From assembly GCF_026241335.1 (NCBI RefSeq), contig NZ_JAPHAV010000003.1, positions 1 through 64,000 on the forward strand: a DNA stretch of 64,000 nucleotides. Direction: 5' to 3'. Each line of letters begins with the position of its first letter. The first letter of the stretch is position 1. Position numbers and translations under genes: made by a program. Positions 21,198-32,084 of this stretch are shown in pieces. Under the pieces are notes generated by a model, which saw only the letters and a list, made by a program, of their open reading frames with translations, did not search any database and was not told where the DNA came from. This DNA is from Ochrobactrum chromiisoli (GTDB lineage: Bacteria; Pseudomonadota; Alphaproteobacteria; Rhizobiales; Rhizobiaceae).

Positions 21198-22031
21198 ATG
21201 GCACTCAAGCACTTTAATCCGATCACACCAGGCCAGCGTCAGCTGGTCATCGTGGACCGTTCGGAACTCTACAAGGGCAAGCCGGTCAAGTCATTGACCG
21301 AAGGTTTGTCCAAGAAGGGTGGCCGTAACAACACCGGTCGTATCACTGTCCGCTTTCAGGGCGGCGGTCACAAGCGTTCTTATCGTTTCATCGACTTCAA
21401 GCGTCGTAAGCATGATGTCGTAGCGACTGTAGAACGTCTGGAATACGATCCAAACCGCACCGCGTTTATCGCGTTGATCCGCTACGAAGACGGCGAGCTG
21501 AGCTACATTCTGGCTCCGCAGCGTCTGGCAGTTGGTGACAAGGTCATTTCCGGCCAGTCCGTCGACGTCAAGCCAGGCAATGCAATGCCGCTGTCGTCGA
21601 TGCCAGTTGGTACCATTATCCACAATGTGGAAATGAAGCCGGGCAAGGGCGGTCAGATTGCACGTTCGGCTGGTGCTTATGCACAGCTCGTCGGTCGCGA
21701 TCAGGGCATGGCTATCCTGCGTCTGAACTCGGGCGAACAGCGTCTGGTTTCGGGTGCATGCTTTGCAACGGTTGGTGCAGTATCCAATCCAGAGCACAGC
21801 AACATCAATGACGGTAAGGCCGGTCGTTCGGTTTGGCGCGGTAAGCGTCCACACGTTCGCGGCGTTGCCATGAACCCAGTTGACCACCCGCATGGTGGTG
21901 GTGAAGGCCGCACTTCTGGTGGTCGTCATCCGGTCACGCCTTGGGGCAAGCCTACGAAGGGTAAAAAGACCCGTTCGAACAAGGCGACCGATAAGTTCAT
22001 CATGCGTTCGCGTCATCAGCGCAAGAAGTAA
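21198..22031 (+). CDS. rplB: 50S ribosomal protein L2
   Basis: L2 is needed for subunit association and peptidyl transfer. The 277-aa product is full length, with the conserved [15 protein letters not shown] segment near residue 220 and the basic C-terminus. It lies 20 nt after rplW. Confidence 0.98.
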   Translation: MALKHFNPITPGQRQLVIVDRSELYKGKPVKSLTEGLSKKGGRNNTGRITVRFQGGGHKRSYRFIDFKRRKHDVVATVERLEYDPNRTAFIALIRYEDGELSYILAPQRLAVGDKVISGQSVDVKPGNAMPLSSMPVGTIIHNVEMKPGKGGQIARSAGAYAQLVGRDQGMAILRLNSGEQRLVSGACFATVGAVSNPEHSNINDGKAGRSVWRGKRPHVRGVAMNPVDHPHGGGEGRTSGGRHPVTPWGKPTKGKKTRSNKATDKFIMRSRHQRKK

Positions 22032-22046
22032 GAGAGGTAGTCTGAA

Positions 22047-22325
22047 GTGGCTCGTTCAGTTTGGAAAGGTCCGTTCGTCGATGGCTATCTTCTCAAGAAA
22101 GCTGAGAAGGTACGTGAGGGCGGTCGTAATGAAGTTATCAAGATGTGGAGCCGTCGCTCCACGATCTTGCCGCAGTTCGTTGGCCTGACCTTCGGTGTTT
22201 ATAACGGCAACAAGCATGTGCCGGTATCGATCTCCGAAGAAATGGTTGGACATAAGTTCGGTGAATTCGCGCCGACGCGTACCTATTACGGTCACGGCGC
22301 GGACAAGAAGTCAAAGAGGAAGTAA
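22047..22325 (+). CDS. rpsS: 30S ribosomal protein S19
   Basis: S19 is a head protein contacting S13. The 92-aa product starts at GTG ([10 protein letters not shown]), with AGAGAGGTAG upstream, and has the conserved [11 protein letters not shown] and [12 protein letters not shown] segments. rplV begins 3 nt after its stop. Confidence 0.97.
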   Translation: MARSVWKGPFVDGYLLKKAEKVREGGRNEVIKMWSRRSTILPQFVGLTFGVYNGNKHVPVSISEEMVGHKFGEFAPTRTYYGHGADKKSKRK

Positions 22326-22328
22326 CAG

Positions 22329-22718
22329 ATGGGCAAGGCCAAGGCTCCCCGCCAGCTTAAGGATAACGAGGCGAAAGCCGTCGCCCGTACGCTTCGCGTC
22401 AGCCCGCAGAAGCTTAATCTTGTCGCGGCACTTATTCGCGGCAAGAAAGTTAACGCGGCACTTGCTGATCTGACGTTCTCGCGCAAGCGGATCGCGGAAA
22501 CAGTGAAAAAGACGCTCGAATCGGCTATCGCCAACGCAGAGAACAATCATGATCTCGATGTTGACGCGCTGATCGTTGCTGAAGCTTATGTTGGCAAATC
22601 AATTGTCATGAAGCGTTTCCACGTTCGTGGACGTGGTAAGGCAAGCCGCATCGAAAAGCCGTTTTCGCATCTCACCATTGTTGTCCGCGAAGTTGCGGAA
22701 AAAGGGGAGGCCGCATAA
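22329..22718 (+). CDS. rplV: 50S ribosomal protein L22
   Basis: L22 lines the exit tunnel constriction; its beta-hairpin tip ([14 protein letters not shown]) is present. The 129-aa product is slightly long by an N-terminal extension usual in this order. Its stop overlaps the rpsC start by one base (TAATG). Confidence 0.97.
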   Translation: MGKAKAPRQLKDNEAKAVARTLRVSPQKLNLVAALIRGKKVNAALADLTFSRKRIAETVKKTLESAIANAENNHDLDVDALIVAEAYVGKSIVMKRFHVRGRGKASRIEKPFSHLTIVVREVAEKGEAA

Positions 22719-23428
22719 TGGGCCAGAAGATTAATCCGATCGGTTTTCGTCTCGGCATTAACCGCACCTGGGATTCGCGTTGGTACGCAAATACCGGTGA
22801 ATACGGCAAGCTGTTGCATGAAGACGTCAAGATCCGTGAGTATCTTAAGAGCGAACTCAAGCAGGCTGCGATTTCCAAGATCGTAATCGAGCGTCCGCAC
22901 AAGAAGTGCCGCGTGACGATTCACTCGGCTCGTCCGGGTATCATCATCGGCAAGAAGGGTGCAGACATCGAAAAGCTTCGCAAGAAGCTTTCCGAGATGA
23001 CGAATTCCGATACGTCGCTCAACATTGTTGAAGTGCGTAAGCCGGAAGTCGACGCGACGCTCATTGCTCAGTCGATCGCTCAGCAGCTCGAACGCCGTGT
23101 GGCATTCCGTCGCGCCATGAAGCGTGCCGTTCAGTCGGCAATGCGTCTCGGTGCTGAAGGTATCCGTATCAACTGCTCCGGTCGTCTGGGCGGCGCTGAA
23201 ATCGCACGTATGGAATGGTATCGCGAAGGTCGCGTTCCGCTTCACACGCTGCGTGCTGATATCGACTACGGTACAGCAGAAGCGCAGACCGCTTACGGCA
23301 TCTGCGGCGTGAAGGTTTGGGTATTCAAGGGCGAGATCCTTGAGCATGACCCAATGGCTTCCGAACGTCGTGCGGTTGAGGGTGACAATCAGGGTTCCCA
23401 GCAGAACCGCCGCCGCGAAAACGCTTAA
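22718..23428 (+). CDS. rpsC: 30S ribosomal protein S3
   Basis: S3 binds the head and forms part of the mRNA entry helicase. The 236-aa product starts [11 protein letters not shown], has the KH domain GIIIGKKG motif and the [10 protein letters not shown] segment, and ends in a charged Gln/Arg-rich tail. Confidence 0.98.
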   Translation: MGQKINPIGFRLGINRTWDSRWYANTGEYGKLLHEDVKIREYLKSELKQAAISKIVIERPHKKCRVTIHSARPGIIIGKKGADIEKLRKKLSEMTNSDTSLNIVEVRKPEVDATLIAQSIAQQLERRVAFRRAMKRAVQSAMRLGAEGIRINCSGRLGGAEIARMEWYREGRVPLHTLRADIDYGTAEAQTAYGICGVKVWVFKGEILEHDPMASERRAVEGDNQGSQQNRRRENA

Positions 23429-23466
23429 AAAGCGGGCCGCGGGCGAGAAAATTGGAGTAGAGAACA

Positions 23467-23880
23467 ATGATGCAGCCAAAGCGCACCAAGTTCCGTAAGC
23501 AGTTCAAGGGCCGTATTCACGGCAACTCGAAGGGCGGTACGGATCTTAATTTCGGTGCATTCGGTTTGAAGGCCGTTGAGCCTGACCGCGTCACAGCACG
23601 ACAGATCGAAGCGGCTCGCCGCGCGATCACCCGTCACATGAAACGTGCGGGCCGTGTATGGATCCGAATCTTCCCGGATCTGCCAGTTACATCGAAGCCT
23701 ACCGAAGTCCGTATGGGTAAAGGTAAGGGTTCAGTTGACTACTGGGCATGCCGCGTGGCACCAGGCCGCGTAATGTTTGAGCTTGACGGCGTACCCGAAG
23801 ATGTGGCACGCGAAGCCTTAAGACTCGGCGCTGCAAAGTTGTCGGTCAAGACGCGCTTCATTCAGCGCATCGCAGAGTAA
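23467..23880 (+). CDS. rplP: 50S ribosomal protein L16
   Basis: L16 organises the A-site region of the large subunit. The 137-aa product begins [16 protein letters not shown] and has the [11 protein letters not shown] segment. The second ATG (23470) is an equally possible start; I keep the first. Confidence 0.97.
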   Translation: MMQPKRTKFRKQFKGRIHGNSKGGTDLNFGAFGLKAVEPDRVTARQIEAARRAITRHMKRAGRVWIRIFPDLPVTSKPTEVRMGKGKGSVDYWACRVAPGRVMFELDGVPEDVAREALRLGAAKLSVKTRFIQRIAE

Positions 23881-23891
23881 GAGAGGCAGTC

Positions 23892-24092
23892 ATGAAAGCC
23901 GCAGACGTTCGGGCGAAAAGCCTCGATCAGATCAACGATGAGTTGGGCGCCCTGAAGAAAGAGCAGTTTAATCTGCGCTTCCAGAAGGCAACCGGCCAGC
24001 TCGAAAAAACCGCGCGCGTGAAACAGGTTCGCCGTGACATTGCGCGTATTAAGACCATCGCCCGCCAGAAGGCGGCCGAAAGCAAGGCATAA
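23892..24092 (+). CDS. rpmC: 50S ribosomal protein L29
   Basis: L29 is a two-helix protein at the tunnel exit. The 66-aa product has the conserved [16 protein letters not shown] helix and RDIARIKT. It sits in the usual place between rplP and rpsQ. Confidence 0.96.
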   Translation: MKAADVRAKSLDQINDELGALKKEQFNLRFQKATGQLEKTARVKQVRRDIARIKTIARQKAAESKA

Positions 24093-24104
24093 GGAACAAG
24101 TATA

Positions 24105-24347
24105 ATGCCTAAACGCGTTCTGCAGGGCGTTGTCGTCAGCGACAAAAACGATAAGACTGTTGTGGTTAAGGTAGAGCGTCGCTATTCGCACCCGCTCCTC
24201 CAGAAGACCATTCGCCAGTCTAAGAAGTATAAGGCGCATGACGAAAACAACCAGTTCAAGATTGGTGATCAGGTTTCTATTGAAGAATCCAAGCCAATTT
24301 CGAAGGACAAACGCTGGGTCGTTCTTTCGAACGTAACAGCGGGCTAA
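24105..24347 (+). CDS. rpsQ: 30S ribosomal protein S17
   Basis: S17 is a primary 16S rRNA binder of the body. The 80-aa OB-fold product starts [18 protein letters not shown] and has the [19 protein letters not shown] segment. It is 12 nt after rpmC; the following 68-nt spacer divides the S10 from the spc cluster. Confidence 0.97.
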   Translation: MPKRVLQGVVVSDKNDKTVVVKVERRYSHPLLQKTIRQSKKYKAHDENNQFKIGDQVSIEESKPISKDKRWVVLSNVTAG

Positions 24348-24415
24348 ATTACAAACACGCAGCTTAGGTAGGGCAGGAGCCCTTAACCAGCTGAAGGAAA
24401 AGAAGGCGGCCAGTC

Positions 24416-24784
24416 ATGATTCAGATGCAAACAAACCTCGACGTGGCGGATAACTCCGGCGCACGTCGTGTCATGTGCATCAAGGTGCTGGGCGGCTCGA
24501 AGCGGCGTTATGCTTCCGTGGGCGACATCATTGTGGTGTCGATCAAGGAAGCTATTCCGCGCGGCCGCGTCAAAAAAGGTGATGTGATGAAGGCGGTAGT
24601 CGTACGGACTGCCAAGGACATCCGTCGCGCAGATGGCAGCGTTATTCGTTTTGATAACAACGCAGCCGTTCTCATCGATAACAAGAAAGAGCCTATCGGC
24701 ACACGTATCTTCGGACCGGTTCCACGCGAACTTCGCGCTAAGAGCCACATGAAGATCATCTCGCTGGCTCCGGAAGTTCTGTAA
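24416..24784 (+). CDS. rplN: 50S ribosomal protein L14
   Basis: L14 sits at the subunit interface and binds the silencing factor RsfS. The 122-aa product, [18 protein letters not shown], is the exact family length. It is the first gene of the spc-type cluster. Confidence 0.98.
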   Translation: MIQMQTNLDVADNSGARRVMCIKVLGGSKRRYASVGDIIVVSIKEAIPRGRVKKGDVMKAVVVRTAKDIRRADGSVIRFDNNAAVLIDNKKEPIGTRIFGPVPRELRAKSHMKIISLAPEVL

Positions 24785-24796
24785 GGAAGCAAGACG

Positions 24797-25102
24797 ATGC
24801 AAAAGATTCGCAAAGGCGACAGCGTTGTCGTGCTGTCCGGTAAGGACAAGGGCCGTAAGGGCGAAGTTCTTCAGGTTATGCCAAAGGATGACAAAGCTGT
24901 CGTCCGCGGCATTAATGTTGTAAAGCGTCACCAGCGTCAGACACAGACTCAGGAAGCCGGCATCATTTCGAAAGAAGCGCCGATCCATTTGTCTAACCTG
25001 GCAGTTGCTGATCCAAAAGATGGCAAGCCAACCCGCGTTGGTTTCCGTATTGAAGACGGCAAGAAGGTTCGCGTTGCAAAGCGTTCGGGAGCGGTGATCT
25101 GA
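24797..25102 (+). CDS. rplX: 50S ribosomal protein L24
   Basis: L24 initiates large-subunit assembly. The 101-aa product has the KOW motif near the N-terminus ([19 protein letters not shown]). Its TGA overlaps the ATG of rplE by one base. Confidence 0.97.
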   Translation: MQKIRKGDSVVVLSGKDKGRKGEVLQVMPKDDKAVVRGINVVKRHQRQTQTQEAGIISKEAPIHLSNLAVADPKDGKPTRVGFRIEDGKKVRVAKRSGAVI

Positions 25103-25659
25103 TGTCTGAAGCTAAGGCACTTCCACGCTTCAAGAAGATTTATCAGGACACGATCCGTAAAGCTCTTCTTGAAGAATTCAAATATGACAACGAGATGCAG
25201 ATTCCGCGCATCACCAAAGTTGTCCTGAATATGGGTGTAGGCGAAGCAACTGCTGACTCGAAAAAGCCAACGGTTGCAGCTGCTGATCTCAGCCTGATTG
25301 CTGGTCAGAAGGCTGTCGTTACGCGCGCCCGTAATTCGATTGCAACTTTTAAGTTGCGCGAAGACATGCCAATCGGTACGAAGGTCACTCTTCGTGCGGA
25401 TCGCATGTACGAATTTCTTGATCGTCTGGTTACGATTGCGCTTCCGCGCGTTCGCGACTTCCGCGGTCTGAATCCGAAAAGCTTTGACGGTCGTGGCAAC
25501 TTTGCCATGGGTGTTAAGGAACACATCGTGTTTCCAGAAATCAACTACGATAAAGTTGATCAGATCTGGGGCCTGGACATCATCGTTTGCACGACCGCAA
25601 AAACGGATGATGAAGCCCGCGCTCTTCTGCGCGCCTTCAACTTCCCGTTCCGGCAGTAA
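25102..25659 (+). CDS. rplE: 50S ribosomal protein L5
   Basis: L5 binds 5S rRNA and contacts the P-site tRNA. The 185-aa product has [11 protein letters not shown] and the [16 protein letters not shown] segment. Confidence 0.98.
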   Translation: MSEAKALPRFKKIYQDTIRKALLEEFKYDNEMQIPRITKVVLNMGVGEATADSKKPTVAAADLSLIAGQKAVVTRARNSIATFKLREDMPIGTKVTLRADRMYEFLDRLVTIALPRVRDFRGLNPKSFDGRGNFAMGVKEHIVFPEINYDKVDQIWGLDIIVCTTAKTDDEARALLRAFNFPFRQ

Positions 25660-25685
25660 CGGCAAGCGTAGCGAGGTATAATAAT

Positions 25686-25991
25686 ATGGCCAAGACTAGC
25701 GCAGTCGAAAACAATAAGCGCCGCGAAAAGTTGGTTAAGCGTCATGCTGAAAAGCGTGCACGTCTGAAGGCGATCGTTATGGATCAGAGCCTTCCGCTGG
25801 ATGAGCGTTTCCGCGCTACTATTCAGCTCGCCGAACTACCGCGCAATTCCGCTAAGGTTCGTATTCGCAATCGTTGCGAAGTTTCGGGTCGTCCGCGTGG
25901 TTATTACCGTAAACTGAAGATGTCGCGTATTGCGCTTCGCCAGTTGGGTTCGCTCGGACAGGTTCCGGGCATAGTTAAGTCGAGCTGGTAA
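25686..25991 (+). CDS. rpsN: 30S ribosomal protein S14 (zinc-free form)
   Basis: S14 is a late-assembly head protein. The 101-aa length and the single-cysteine [16 protein letters not shown] segment identify the long, zinc-free form rather than the short form with two CxxC pairs. Confidence 0.97.
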   Translation: MAKTSAVENNKRREKLVKRHAEKRARLKAIVMDQSLPLDERFRATIQLAELPRNSAKVRIRNRCEVSGRPRGYYRKLKMSRIALRQLGSLGQVPGIVKSSW

Positions 25992-26001
25992 GGAGTAGCA
26001 T

Positions 26002-26400
26002 ATGTCTGTGTCAGATCCTATCGGCGATATGCTGACCCGTATTCGTAACGCAGTAGGCCGCAAGAAGACCAAGGTTTCGACCCCGGCTTCGAAGCTTCGT
26101 GCTCGCGTTCTGGATGTTCTTCAGTCTGAGGGTTACATCCGCGGATACACGCAGAGTGAATTCGTGAACGGCAAGGCCGAGATCGAAATCGAACTCAAGT
26201 ACTATGAAGGCGTTCCAGTCATTCGTGAACTGACCCGCGTTTCGAAGCCAGGCCGTCGCGTTTACGTGTCGGTCAAGTCGATCCCGCAGGTTGCGAATGG
26301 TCTTGGCATCTCGATCTTGTCCACACCTAAGGGTGTAATGGCGGATCATGAAGCCCGTGAACAAAACGTTGGTGGTGAGCTGCTCTGCCGCATCTTCTGA
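26002..26400 (+). CDS. rpsH: 30S ribosomal protein S8
   Basis: S8 is a primary binder of 16S helix 21 and the spc-operon autoregulator in E. coli. The 132-aa product starts [14 protein letters not shown] and has the conserved [13 protein letters not shown]-terminal segment. Confidence 0.98.
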   Translation: MSVSDPIGDMLTRIRNAVGRKKTKVSTPASKLRARVLDVLQSEGYIRGYTQSEFVNGKAEIEIELKYYEGVPVIRELTRVSKPGRRVYVSVKSIPQVANGLGISILSTPKGVMADHEAREQNVGGELLCRIF

Positions 26401-26438
26401 TGCGGCTGACAGTGAACAGATAGAAGACAGGTATAAAA

Positions 26439-26972
26439 ATGTCTCGTATCGGTAAAAAACCCGTGCCGGTCCCGGCAGGCGTGACCGCCAGTGTTGATGG
26501 GCAGATCGTCAAGGCTAAGGGCGCGAAGGGCGAATTGTCTTTCGTGGTGCACGATGAAGTTCTGGTTAAGCTCGAAGACGGCGCTGTAAGCGTTGATCCT
26601 CGTGACCAGTCTAAAGAAGCCCGCTCCAAGTGGGGCATGTCGCGTTCGATGATCGAAAACATCTTCGAAGGCGTCAACAAGGGCTTTGAAAAGAAGCTTG
26701 AGATCAGTGGCGTTGGTTATCGTGCTGCTATGCAGGGCAAGAATGTCCAGCTGTCTCTCGGCTTTTCTCACGAAGTTATCTATGACGTGCCTGCTGGCAT
26801 CACTGTTGCTGTTCCTAAGCCGACGGAAATCGTCGTCACTGGTATCGATAAGCAGCAGGTCGGTCAGGTTGCGGCTGAGATCCGTGAATATCGCGGCCCC
26901 GAGCCTTATAAGGGCAAGGGCGTCAAGTATGCTGGCGAAAAAATCGTCCGCAAAGAAGGCAAGAAGAAGTAA
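26439..26972 (+). CDS. rplF: 50S ribosomal protein L6
   Basis: L6 lies near the sarcin-ricin loop. The 177-aa product has the two L6 repeats and the C-terminal [15 protein letters not shown] signature. Confidence 0.98.
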   Translation: MSRIGKKPVPVPAGVTASVDGQIVKAKGAKGELSFVVHDEVLVKLEDGAVSVDPRDQSKEARSKWGMSRSMIENIFEGVNKGFEKKLEISGVGYRAAMQGKNVQLSLGFSHEVIYDVPAGITVAVPKPTEIVVTGIDKQQVGQVAAEIREYRGPEPYKGKGVKYAGEKIVRKEGKKK

Positions 26973-26984
26973 GGGAAGCGCGTC

Positions 26985-27347
26985 ATGGCATCGCCAAAAG
27001 AAACTTTGCAGCGTCGCGCTGCTCGTGTACGCCGTCAGGTCAAGGCTGTTGCAAACGGCCGTCCACGTCTCAGCGTGCACCGCTCTTCCAAGAACATCTA
27101 CGTTCAGGTTATCGACGACGTTCGCGGTGTAACCATCGCTGCCGCTTCGACCCTGGATGGCGATCTGAAGGGCAAGCTCAAGACTGGCGCCGATTCCGCA
27201 GCAGCTGCTGCAGTTGGCAAGCTGGTTGCTGAGCGTGCCGTAAAAGCAGGCGTCAACGAAGTAGTGTTCGACCGTGGTGCATTTATTTACCACGGCCGTG
27301 TGAAGGCTCTCGCCGAAGCAGCCCGCGAAGGCGGTCTTAGCTTCTAA
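26985..27347 (+). CDS. rplR: 50S ribosomal protein L18
   Basis: L18 carries 5S rRNA into the central protuberance. The 120-aa product has [20 protein letters not shown] and [21 protein letters not shown], both typical of the family. It is 12 nt after rplF. Confidence 0.97.
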   Translation: MASPKETLQRRAARVRRQVKAVANGRPRLSVHRSSKNIYVQVIDDVRGVTIAAASTLDGDLKGKLKTGADSAAAAAVGKLVAERAVKAGVNEVVFDRGAFIYHGRVKALAEAAREGGLSF

Positions 27348-27385
27348 TAATTTTGTGCTTCCGGAAAAAAATAAAGGAATAGGAT

Positions 27386-27946
27386 ATGGCACAGAGAGAA
27401 CGTAACCGCGAGGACCGCGGTCGTGAGGAGCGTGACAGCGAATTCGTTGACAAGCTCGTTCACATCAATCGCGTAGCCAAGGTTGTTAAGGGTGGCCGTC
27501 GCTTCGGTTTTGCTGCACTCGTCGTCGTTGGTGACCAGAAAGGTCGCGTCGGCTTCGGACATGGCAAGGCTCGTGAAGTGCCTGAAGCTATCCGTAAGGC
27601 AACAGAAGCTGCCAAGCGCGATATGATTTTCGTACCACTGCGTTCGGGTCGTACACTGCATCACGATGTGCAGGGTCGTCACGGCGCTGGCAAGGTTCTG
27701 CTCCGCGCAGCCCCTGCTGGTAAGGGTATCATTGCTGGTGGTCCTATGCGTGCTGTGTTCGAAACGCTTGGCGTTCAGGACGTTGTTGCTAAGTCGCTCG
27801 GCTCATCGAACCCTTACAACATGGTTCGTGCAACCTTTGACGCTCTGAAGCATCAGATGCATCCAAAGGACATTGCTGCACAGCGCGGCATCAAGTACTC
27901 GACCCTTCAGGCTCGTCGCCATGATGTGGTCGGTTCGGAAGAATAG
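27386..27946 (+). CDS. rpsE: 30S ribosomal protein S5
   Basis: S5 lies at the mRNA entry and affects decoding accuracy. The 186-aa product has the dsRNA-binding-like N-terminal domain ([17 protein letters not shown]) and [19 protein letters not shown] precedes the ATG. Confidence 0.98.
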   Translation: MAQRERNREDRGREERDSEFVDKLVHINRVAKVVKGGRRFGFAALVVVGDQKGRVGFGHGKAREVPEAIRKATEAAKRDMIFVPLRSGRTLHHDVQGRHGAGKVLLRAAPAGKGIIAGGPMRAVFETLGVQDVVAKSLGSSNPYNMVRATFDALKHQMHPKDIAAQRGIKYSTLQARRHDVVGSEE

Positions 27947-28009
27947 CCGATAGTTTGTGCCAGTCCGGTGCCATCGCACCGGATACGCCATAGACAAGGG
28001 ATTTGAGTG

Positions 28010-28207
28010 ATGGCTGAGAAGAAGGGTAAGACGGTTACGGTCGAACAGATCGGAAGCCCTATCCGTCGTCCAGCCGAACAGCGTGCTACGCTGATCGGAC
28101 TCGGACTTAACAAAATGCACCGCCGCCGCACACTGGAGGATACTCCTTCAGTTCGTGGCATGATTGCCAAGGTTCAGCATCTCGTCCGCGTTGTGGACGA
28201 GGCCTGA
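28010..28207 (+). CDS. rpmD: 50S ribosomal protein L30
   Basis: A small large-subunit protein. The 65-aa product has [17 protein letters not shown] choose the ATG at 28010 over the adjacent in-frame GTG at 28007 because AAGGGA lies about 10 nt upstream and L30 proteins here begin MAEKK. Confidence 0.95.
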   Translation: MAEKKGKTVTVEQIGSPIRRPAEQRATLIGLGLNKMHRRRTLEDTPSVRGMIAKVQHLVRVVDEA

Positions 28208-28226
28208 TAACGCAGAGGATAGAGAC

Positions 28227-28697
28227 ATGAAACTCAACGATCTGCGTGACAAGCCAGGTTCAGTTAAGGCGCGCAAGCGCGTCGGCCGTGGTATCGGCTC
28301 GGGCACCGGCAAGACCGCTGGCCGCGGCGTCAAGGGACAGAAGTCCCGTTCAGGCGTAGCGATCAACGGCTTTGAAGGCGGTCAGATGCCAATCTACCGT
28401 CGCCTGCCGAAGCGTGGCTTCACCAACATCTTTGCGAAGAGCTTCAACATTGTATCGCTTGGCCGAGTTCAGGCTGCGATCGATGCGGGCAAGCTGGACG
28501 CAAAGGCAGTTGTGAACATCGATTCGCTTAAGGCTGCTGGCGTGATTCGTCGCGCTCTCGACGGTGTTCGCGTTCTTGCGGACGGCGAATTGAAGGCAAA
28601 GGTAGCTTTCGAGGTTGCTGGTGCTTCCAAGGCAGCGATCGAAAAGATCGAAAAGGCTGGCGGTAGCGTAAAGCTTCCTGAAGCTGCTGCTGAATAA
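28227..28697 (+). CDS. rplO: 50S ribosomal protein L15
   Basis: L15 is a late-assembly protein. The 156-aa product starts [12 protein letters not shown] with AGAGGATAG upstream. It has the glycine-rich [21 protein letters not shown] segment and [15 protein letters not shown] longer frame from 28164 overlaps rpmD and is rejected. Confidence 0.97.
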   Translation: MKLNDLRDKPGSVKARKRVGRGIGSGTGKTAGRGVKGQKSRSGVAINGFEGGQMPIYRRLPKRGFTNIFAKSFNIVSLGRVQAAIDAGKLDAKAVVNIDSLKAAGVIRRALDGVRVLADGELKAKVAFEVAGASKAAIEKIEKAGGSVKLPEAAAE

Positions 28698-28717
28698 AGC
28701 ATCGACATAAAAATAAA

Positions 28718-28743
28718 AAGCGGCGGCCTTGGTGCCGCCGCTT
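28718..28743 (+). terminator. Hairpin between rplO and secY
   Basis: A perfect 9-bp stem (aagcggcgg / ccgccgctt) lies 20 nt after rplO, preceded by an A-rich run but followed only by gcac. It may partly terminate or process the transcript before secY. Confidence 0.5.
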
Positions 28744-28860
28744 GCACATTTATGCCAATGCGCATATCTGGGTAGGGTCTTCTTGTCCGAGCGGTCGTGA
28801 GTTGTAAAACTTGTGTCTATGGGAGTAGGGGACCGGAGACTTTTCACCGGAGAAATTTTT

Positions 28861-30201
28861 ATGGCATCGGCTGCTGAACAGCTAGTTTCCAATCTTAATT
28901 TTTCGGCATTTTCGAAAGCTGAAGAACTCAAGAAGCGCATCTGGTTTACACTGGGCGCTTTGTTGGTGTACCGTTTTGGTACTTATATTCCGCTACCCGG
29001 CATCAATCCTGATGCGCTTGCGCAGGCATTCCAGCAGCATAGCCAGGGTGTGCTTGGACTTTTCAATATGTTTGCGGGTGGTGCGGTTGGCCGTATGGCG
29101 ATCTTCGCACTCGGCATCATGCCTTATATTTCTGCCTCCATTATCGTGCAGCTTATGACGTCGGTTGTCCCGACGCTTGAAGCGCTCAAGAAGGAAGGCG
29201 AGTCAGGCCGCAAGATTATCAATCAATATACGCGTTACGGTACGGTGCTTCTGGCAATCGTGCAGGCTTATGCGATTTCGGTTGGCTTGCAGTCCGGTAA
29301 TGGCATCGTTACGAATCCCGGCCCAATGTTCCTGGTTTCGTCGGTCATCACGCTTGTTGGCGGTACGATGTTCCTGATGTGGCTTGGTGAACAGATCACC
29401 GCGCGCGGCATCGGTAACGGCATTTCGCTCATCATCTTCGCGGGTATTGTCGCAAACCTGCCGCATGCTATTTCCGGTACGCTGGAACTGGGCCGCACCG
29501 GCGCGCTGTCCACGGGGTTGATCCTCGGTGTTATCGTTCTGGCTGTTGCGCTGATTGCAATCATCGTTTTTGTTGAACGCGCCCAGCGCCGTCTTCTGAT
29601 CCAGTATCCGAAGCGTCAGGTTGGCAATCGCATGTTCCAGGGCGATACATCGCATCTGCCACTCAAGCTCAATACTGCGGGTGTTATTCCTCCGATTTTC
29701 GCGTCTTCGCTTCTGCTGCTGCCTGCAACGGTTGCCGGCTTTGCGAACACAGCTGAAATGCCGGCATGGGGTACAACCATTCTCAATGCTCTCGGTCATG
29801 GTCAGCCGCTCTACATGCTGTTCTATGCCGGTTTGATGGCATTCTTCTGCTTCTTTTATACGGCCATTGTGTTCAATCCCAAGGACACTGCGGACCAGCT
29901 GAAGAAGCACTCCGGCTTTATTCCGGGCATTCGTCCGGGTGAACGGACGGCTGAGTATATAGACTATGTGTTGACACGAATTACGGTTGTCGGCGCCATC
30001 TATATCGTGCTTGTCTGTCTTCTGCCGGAATTTCTGATTTCCGCGACCGGTGTACCGTTCTATCTTGGTGGTACTTCGCTGCTGATCGTGGTCAGCGTAA
30101 CGCTCGATACGGTTGCGCAAATTCAGGGACATCTTGTCGCCCATCAGTATGAAGGGCTGATCAAGAAGTCCAAACTCAGAGGTGGGAAACGCAGTAAATG
30201 A
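28861..30201 (+). CDS. secY: Preprotein translocase subunit SecY
   Basis: SecY is the pore of the inner-membrane Sec channel. The 446-aa product has the expected ten hydrophobic segments, the plug region after the first helix ([14 protein letters not shown]) and the conserved cytoplasmic loop [12 protein letters not shown] use the ATG at 28861 ([11 protein letters not shown]) with GGAG about 8 nt upstream; the longer frame from 28813 is not typical. Its stop overlaps the adk start by 4 nt (ATGA). Confidence 0.97.
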   Translation: MASAAEQLVSNLNFSAFSKAEELKKRIWFTLGALLVYRFGTYIPLPGINPDALAQAFQQHSQGVLGLFNMFAGGAVGRMAIFALGIMPYISASIIVQLMTSVVPTLEALKKEGESGRKIINQYTRYGTVLLAIVQAYAISVGLQSGNGIVTNPGPMFLVSSVITLVGGTMFLMWLGEQITARGIGNGISLIIFAGIVANLPHAISGTLELGRTGALSTGLILGVIVLAVALIAIIVFVERAQRRLLIQYPKRQVGNRMFQGDTSHLPLKLNTAGVIPPIFASSLLLLPATVAGFANTAEMPAWGTTILNALGHGQPLYMLFYAGLMAFFCFFYTAIVFNPKDTADQLKKHSGFIPGIRPGERTAEYIDYVLTRITVVGAIYIVLVCLLPEFLISATGVPFYLGGTSLLIVVSVTLDTVAQIQGHLVAHQYEGLIKKSKLRGGKRSK

Positions 30202-30782
30202 GACTAATACTTCTTGGGCCGCCCGGAGCAGGTAAGGGGACGCAGGCTGGACTTCTTACCAAGAAGCATGGAATACCTCAGCTTTCGACTGGCGATATGC
30301 TGCGTGCAGCAGTCGCTCAGCAAAGCGAAATCGGGAAACGCGCCAAGGCTGTCATGGATGCCGGTCAGCTGGTCTCCGATGAGATTGTAAACCAGATCGT
30401 GTCAGAGCGTATTGATGCGCCGGATTGCGCAAATGGTTTCATTCTTGACGGTTATCCGCGGACTGTTCCACAGGCGCAGGCTCTTGGCGAAATGCTGACC
30501 GATAAAGGTCTCAAGCTTGATGCTGTTATTGAGCTGAAAGTGGACGAGAACGCATTGGTCAGCCGGATGGAGAGCCGTGTTGCCGATACGATTGCAAAGG
30601 GTGGTCAGGTTCGTTCTGATGACAACCCGGAAGCATTTCGCAAGCGTCTCGTTGAATACCGTGAAAAAACGTCACCGCTTTCGGCCTATTATGCCGGTAC
30701 TGGTGAGTTGCGCGTGCTCAATGGCATGGCGCCGGTAGAGGACGTTACTGCCGAAATCGAGAGAATTCTCGTTCCGGCGTGA
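30198..30782 (+). CDS. adk: Adenylate kinase
   Basis: Converts ATP + AMP to 2 ADP in the cytoplasm. The 194-aa product has the P-loop [10 protein letters not shown] (8-17), the AMP-site STGDMLR and the GYPRT motif (87-91). At 194 aa it is the short form without the zinc-type LID insertion. It is coupled to secY by a 4-nt overlap. Confidence 0.98.
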   Translation: MRLILLGPPGAGKGTQAGLLTKKHGIPQLSTGDMLRAAVAQQSEIGKRAKAVMDAGQLVSDEIVNQIVSERIDAPDCANGFILDGYPRTVPQAQALGEMLTDKGLKLDAVIELKVDENALVSRMESRVADTIAKGGQVRSDDNPEAFRKRLVEYREKTSPLSAYYAGTGELRVLNGMAPVEDVTAEIERILVPA

Positions 30783-30821
30783 AGCATGCGGGCTAAGGCT
30801 CGTTTGAACGAATAGGAATTG

Positions 30822-30854
30822 CGGACAGAAGATCATTTGATGTTTTTCTGTCCG
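30822..30854 (+). terminator. Hairpin after adk
   Basis: A 9-bp perfect stem (cggacagaa / ttctgtccg) with a 15-nt loop, followed by tttattgctt, 39 nt past the adk stop. It probably ends the secY-adk transcript. Confidence 0.6.
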
Positions 30855-31083
30855 TTTATTGCTTCTGAAAGTTGCTTTTAATGTCTGTAATGCTGCTATG
30901 GCCGCTTTACGGACAGTTAAGAGTTGACTTTTTCGGGTGATTCCGTCAAAGACTGCGCCACTTCAATTTGTTTTGAATGGTCGGTTCTGGCGGAAATAGT
31001 AAGAGGCCGGGACCGGTCAAACAATGCTGTCTGGTTGATCGCATCATCCAGATGGATTTTTATGTAACTCAAGGAGAACAGAC
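30855..31083 (+). other. Gene-free region before rpsM
   Basis: With the hairpin above this is a 300-nt spacer. infA and rpmJ, often placed here in other bacteria, are absent. TTGACT at 30924 is a possible -35, but no good -10 lies at the right distance. A ribosome site (AAGGAG) precedes rpsM. Confidence 0.4.
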
Positions 31084-31452
31084 GTGGCACGTATCGCTGG
31101 CGTCAACATCCCGACGAACAAGCGCGTAATCATTGCGCTTCAGTACATTCACGGGATTGGACCAAAATTTGCTCGTCAGATCGTAACGAAAGTCGGCATT
31201 TCCGATGATCGTCGCGTAAATCAGCTTTCGGATGCTGAAGTCCTTCAGATCCGTGAAGCAATCGATGCTGACTACCGGGTCGAAGGTGACCTGCGTCGTG
31301 AAGTTTCGATGAACATCAAGCGCCTGATGGACCTTGGCTGCTATCGCGGTCTGCGCCATCGTCGTTCGCTGCCAGTTCGTGGCCAGCGCACGCATACCAA
31401 TGCACGCACCCGTAAGGGTCCTGCAAAGGCTATCGCAGGTAAGAAGAAGTAA
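31084..31452 (+). CDS. rpsM: 30S ribosomal protein S13
   Basis: S13 bridges the subunits from the head. The 122-aa product starts at GTG ([14 protein letters not shown]) and has the C-terminal [15 protein letters not shown] tail. It is the first gene of the alpha-type cluster; rpsD is not in the cluster. Confidence 0.97.
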   Translation: MARIAGVNIPTNKRVIIALQYIHGIGPKFARQIVTKVGISDDRRVNQLSDAEVLQIREAIDADYRVEGDLRREVSMNIKRLMDLGCYRGLRHRRSLPVRGQRTHTNARTRKGPAKAIAGKKK

Positions 31453-31582
31453 TTTTCGGCAGAACCAATCGTTCTGCCGGGCTTGCCTGTAAAAGGGTGG
31501 GTTCGGTGCTGGTCCTTTTCAAAGGGCCGGTGTAGCCGCTGGAACTACGGCGGTGTCGAGATCGAGTTTTGAGAGGACTATC

Positions 31583-31972
31583 ATGGCTAAGGAAGCCCAG
31601 CGTATTCGCCGTCGCGAACGCAAAAACATTTCGTCGGGCGTTGCCCACGTAAATTCGACGTTTAACAACACCATGATCACCATCACGGATGCACAGGGTA
31701 ATGCGATTGCCTGGTCATCTGCAGGTGCTCAGGGTTTCAAGGGTTCGCGTAAGTCGACCCCGTTTGCCGCACAGATCGCTGCTGAAGATTGCGCCAAGAA
31801 GGCGCAGGAACATGGCATGCGCTCCCTCGAAGTCGAGGTTTGCGGACCGGGTTCTGGCCGTGAATCTGCACTGCGCGCCCTTCAGGCTGCCGGTTTCGTT
31901 ATTACGTCGATTCGCGATGTTACGCCGATCCCGCACAATGGTTGCCGTCCGCGCAAGAAGCGCCGGGTCTGA
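31583..31972 (+). CDS. rpsK: 30S ribosomal protein S11
   Basis: S11 lies on the platform near the E site. The 129-aa product starts [12 protein letters not shown], with GAGAGGA upstream; an in-frame ATG at 31553 is rejected. The C-terminal [18 protein letters not shown] is canonical. Confidence 0.98.
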   Translation: MAKEAQRIRRRERKNISSGVAHVNSTFNNTMITITDAQGNAIAWSSAGAQGFKGSRKSTPFAAQIAAEDCAKKAQEHGMRSLEVEVCGPGSGRESALRALQAAGFVITSIRDVTPIPHNGCRPRKKRRV

Positions 31973-31992
31973 TTTTCGTTTATATGCTGTAA

Positions 31993-32020
31993 GAACCCCG
32001 GGCTTTATTGTTCGGGGTTC
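31993..32020 (+). promoter_or_regulatory. Hairpin in the rpsK-rpoA spacer
   Basis: A perfect 8-bp stem (gaaccccg / cggggttc) with a 12-nt loop, without a T-run, 20 nt after rpsK. It may be a processing or stability element. Confidence 0.4.
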
Positions 32021-32084
32021 CTCTGCGGTTCTTCACAAGATCGCTACGATTGGATGGTAGCGACGGTTGATAGAGGAAAACCAC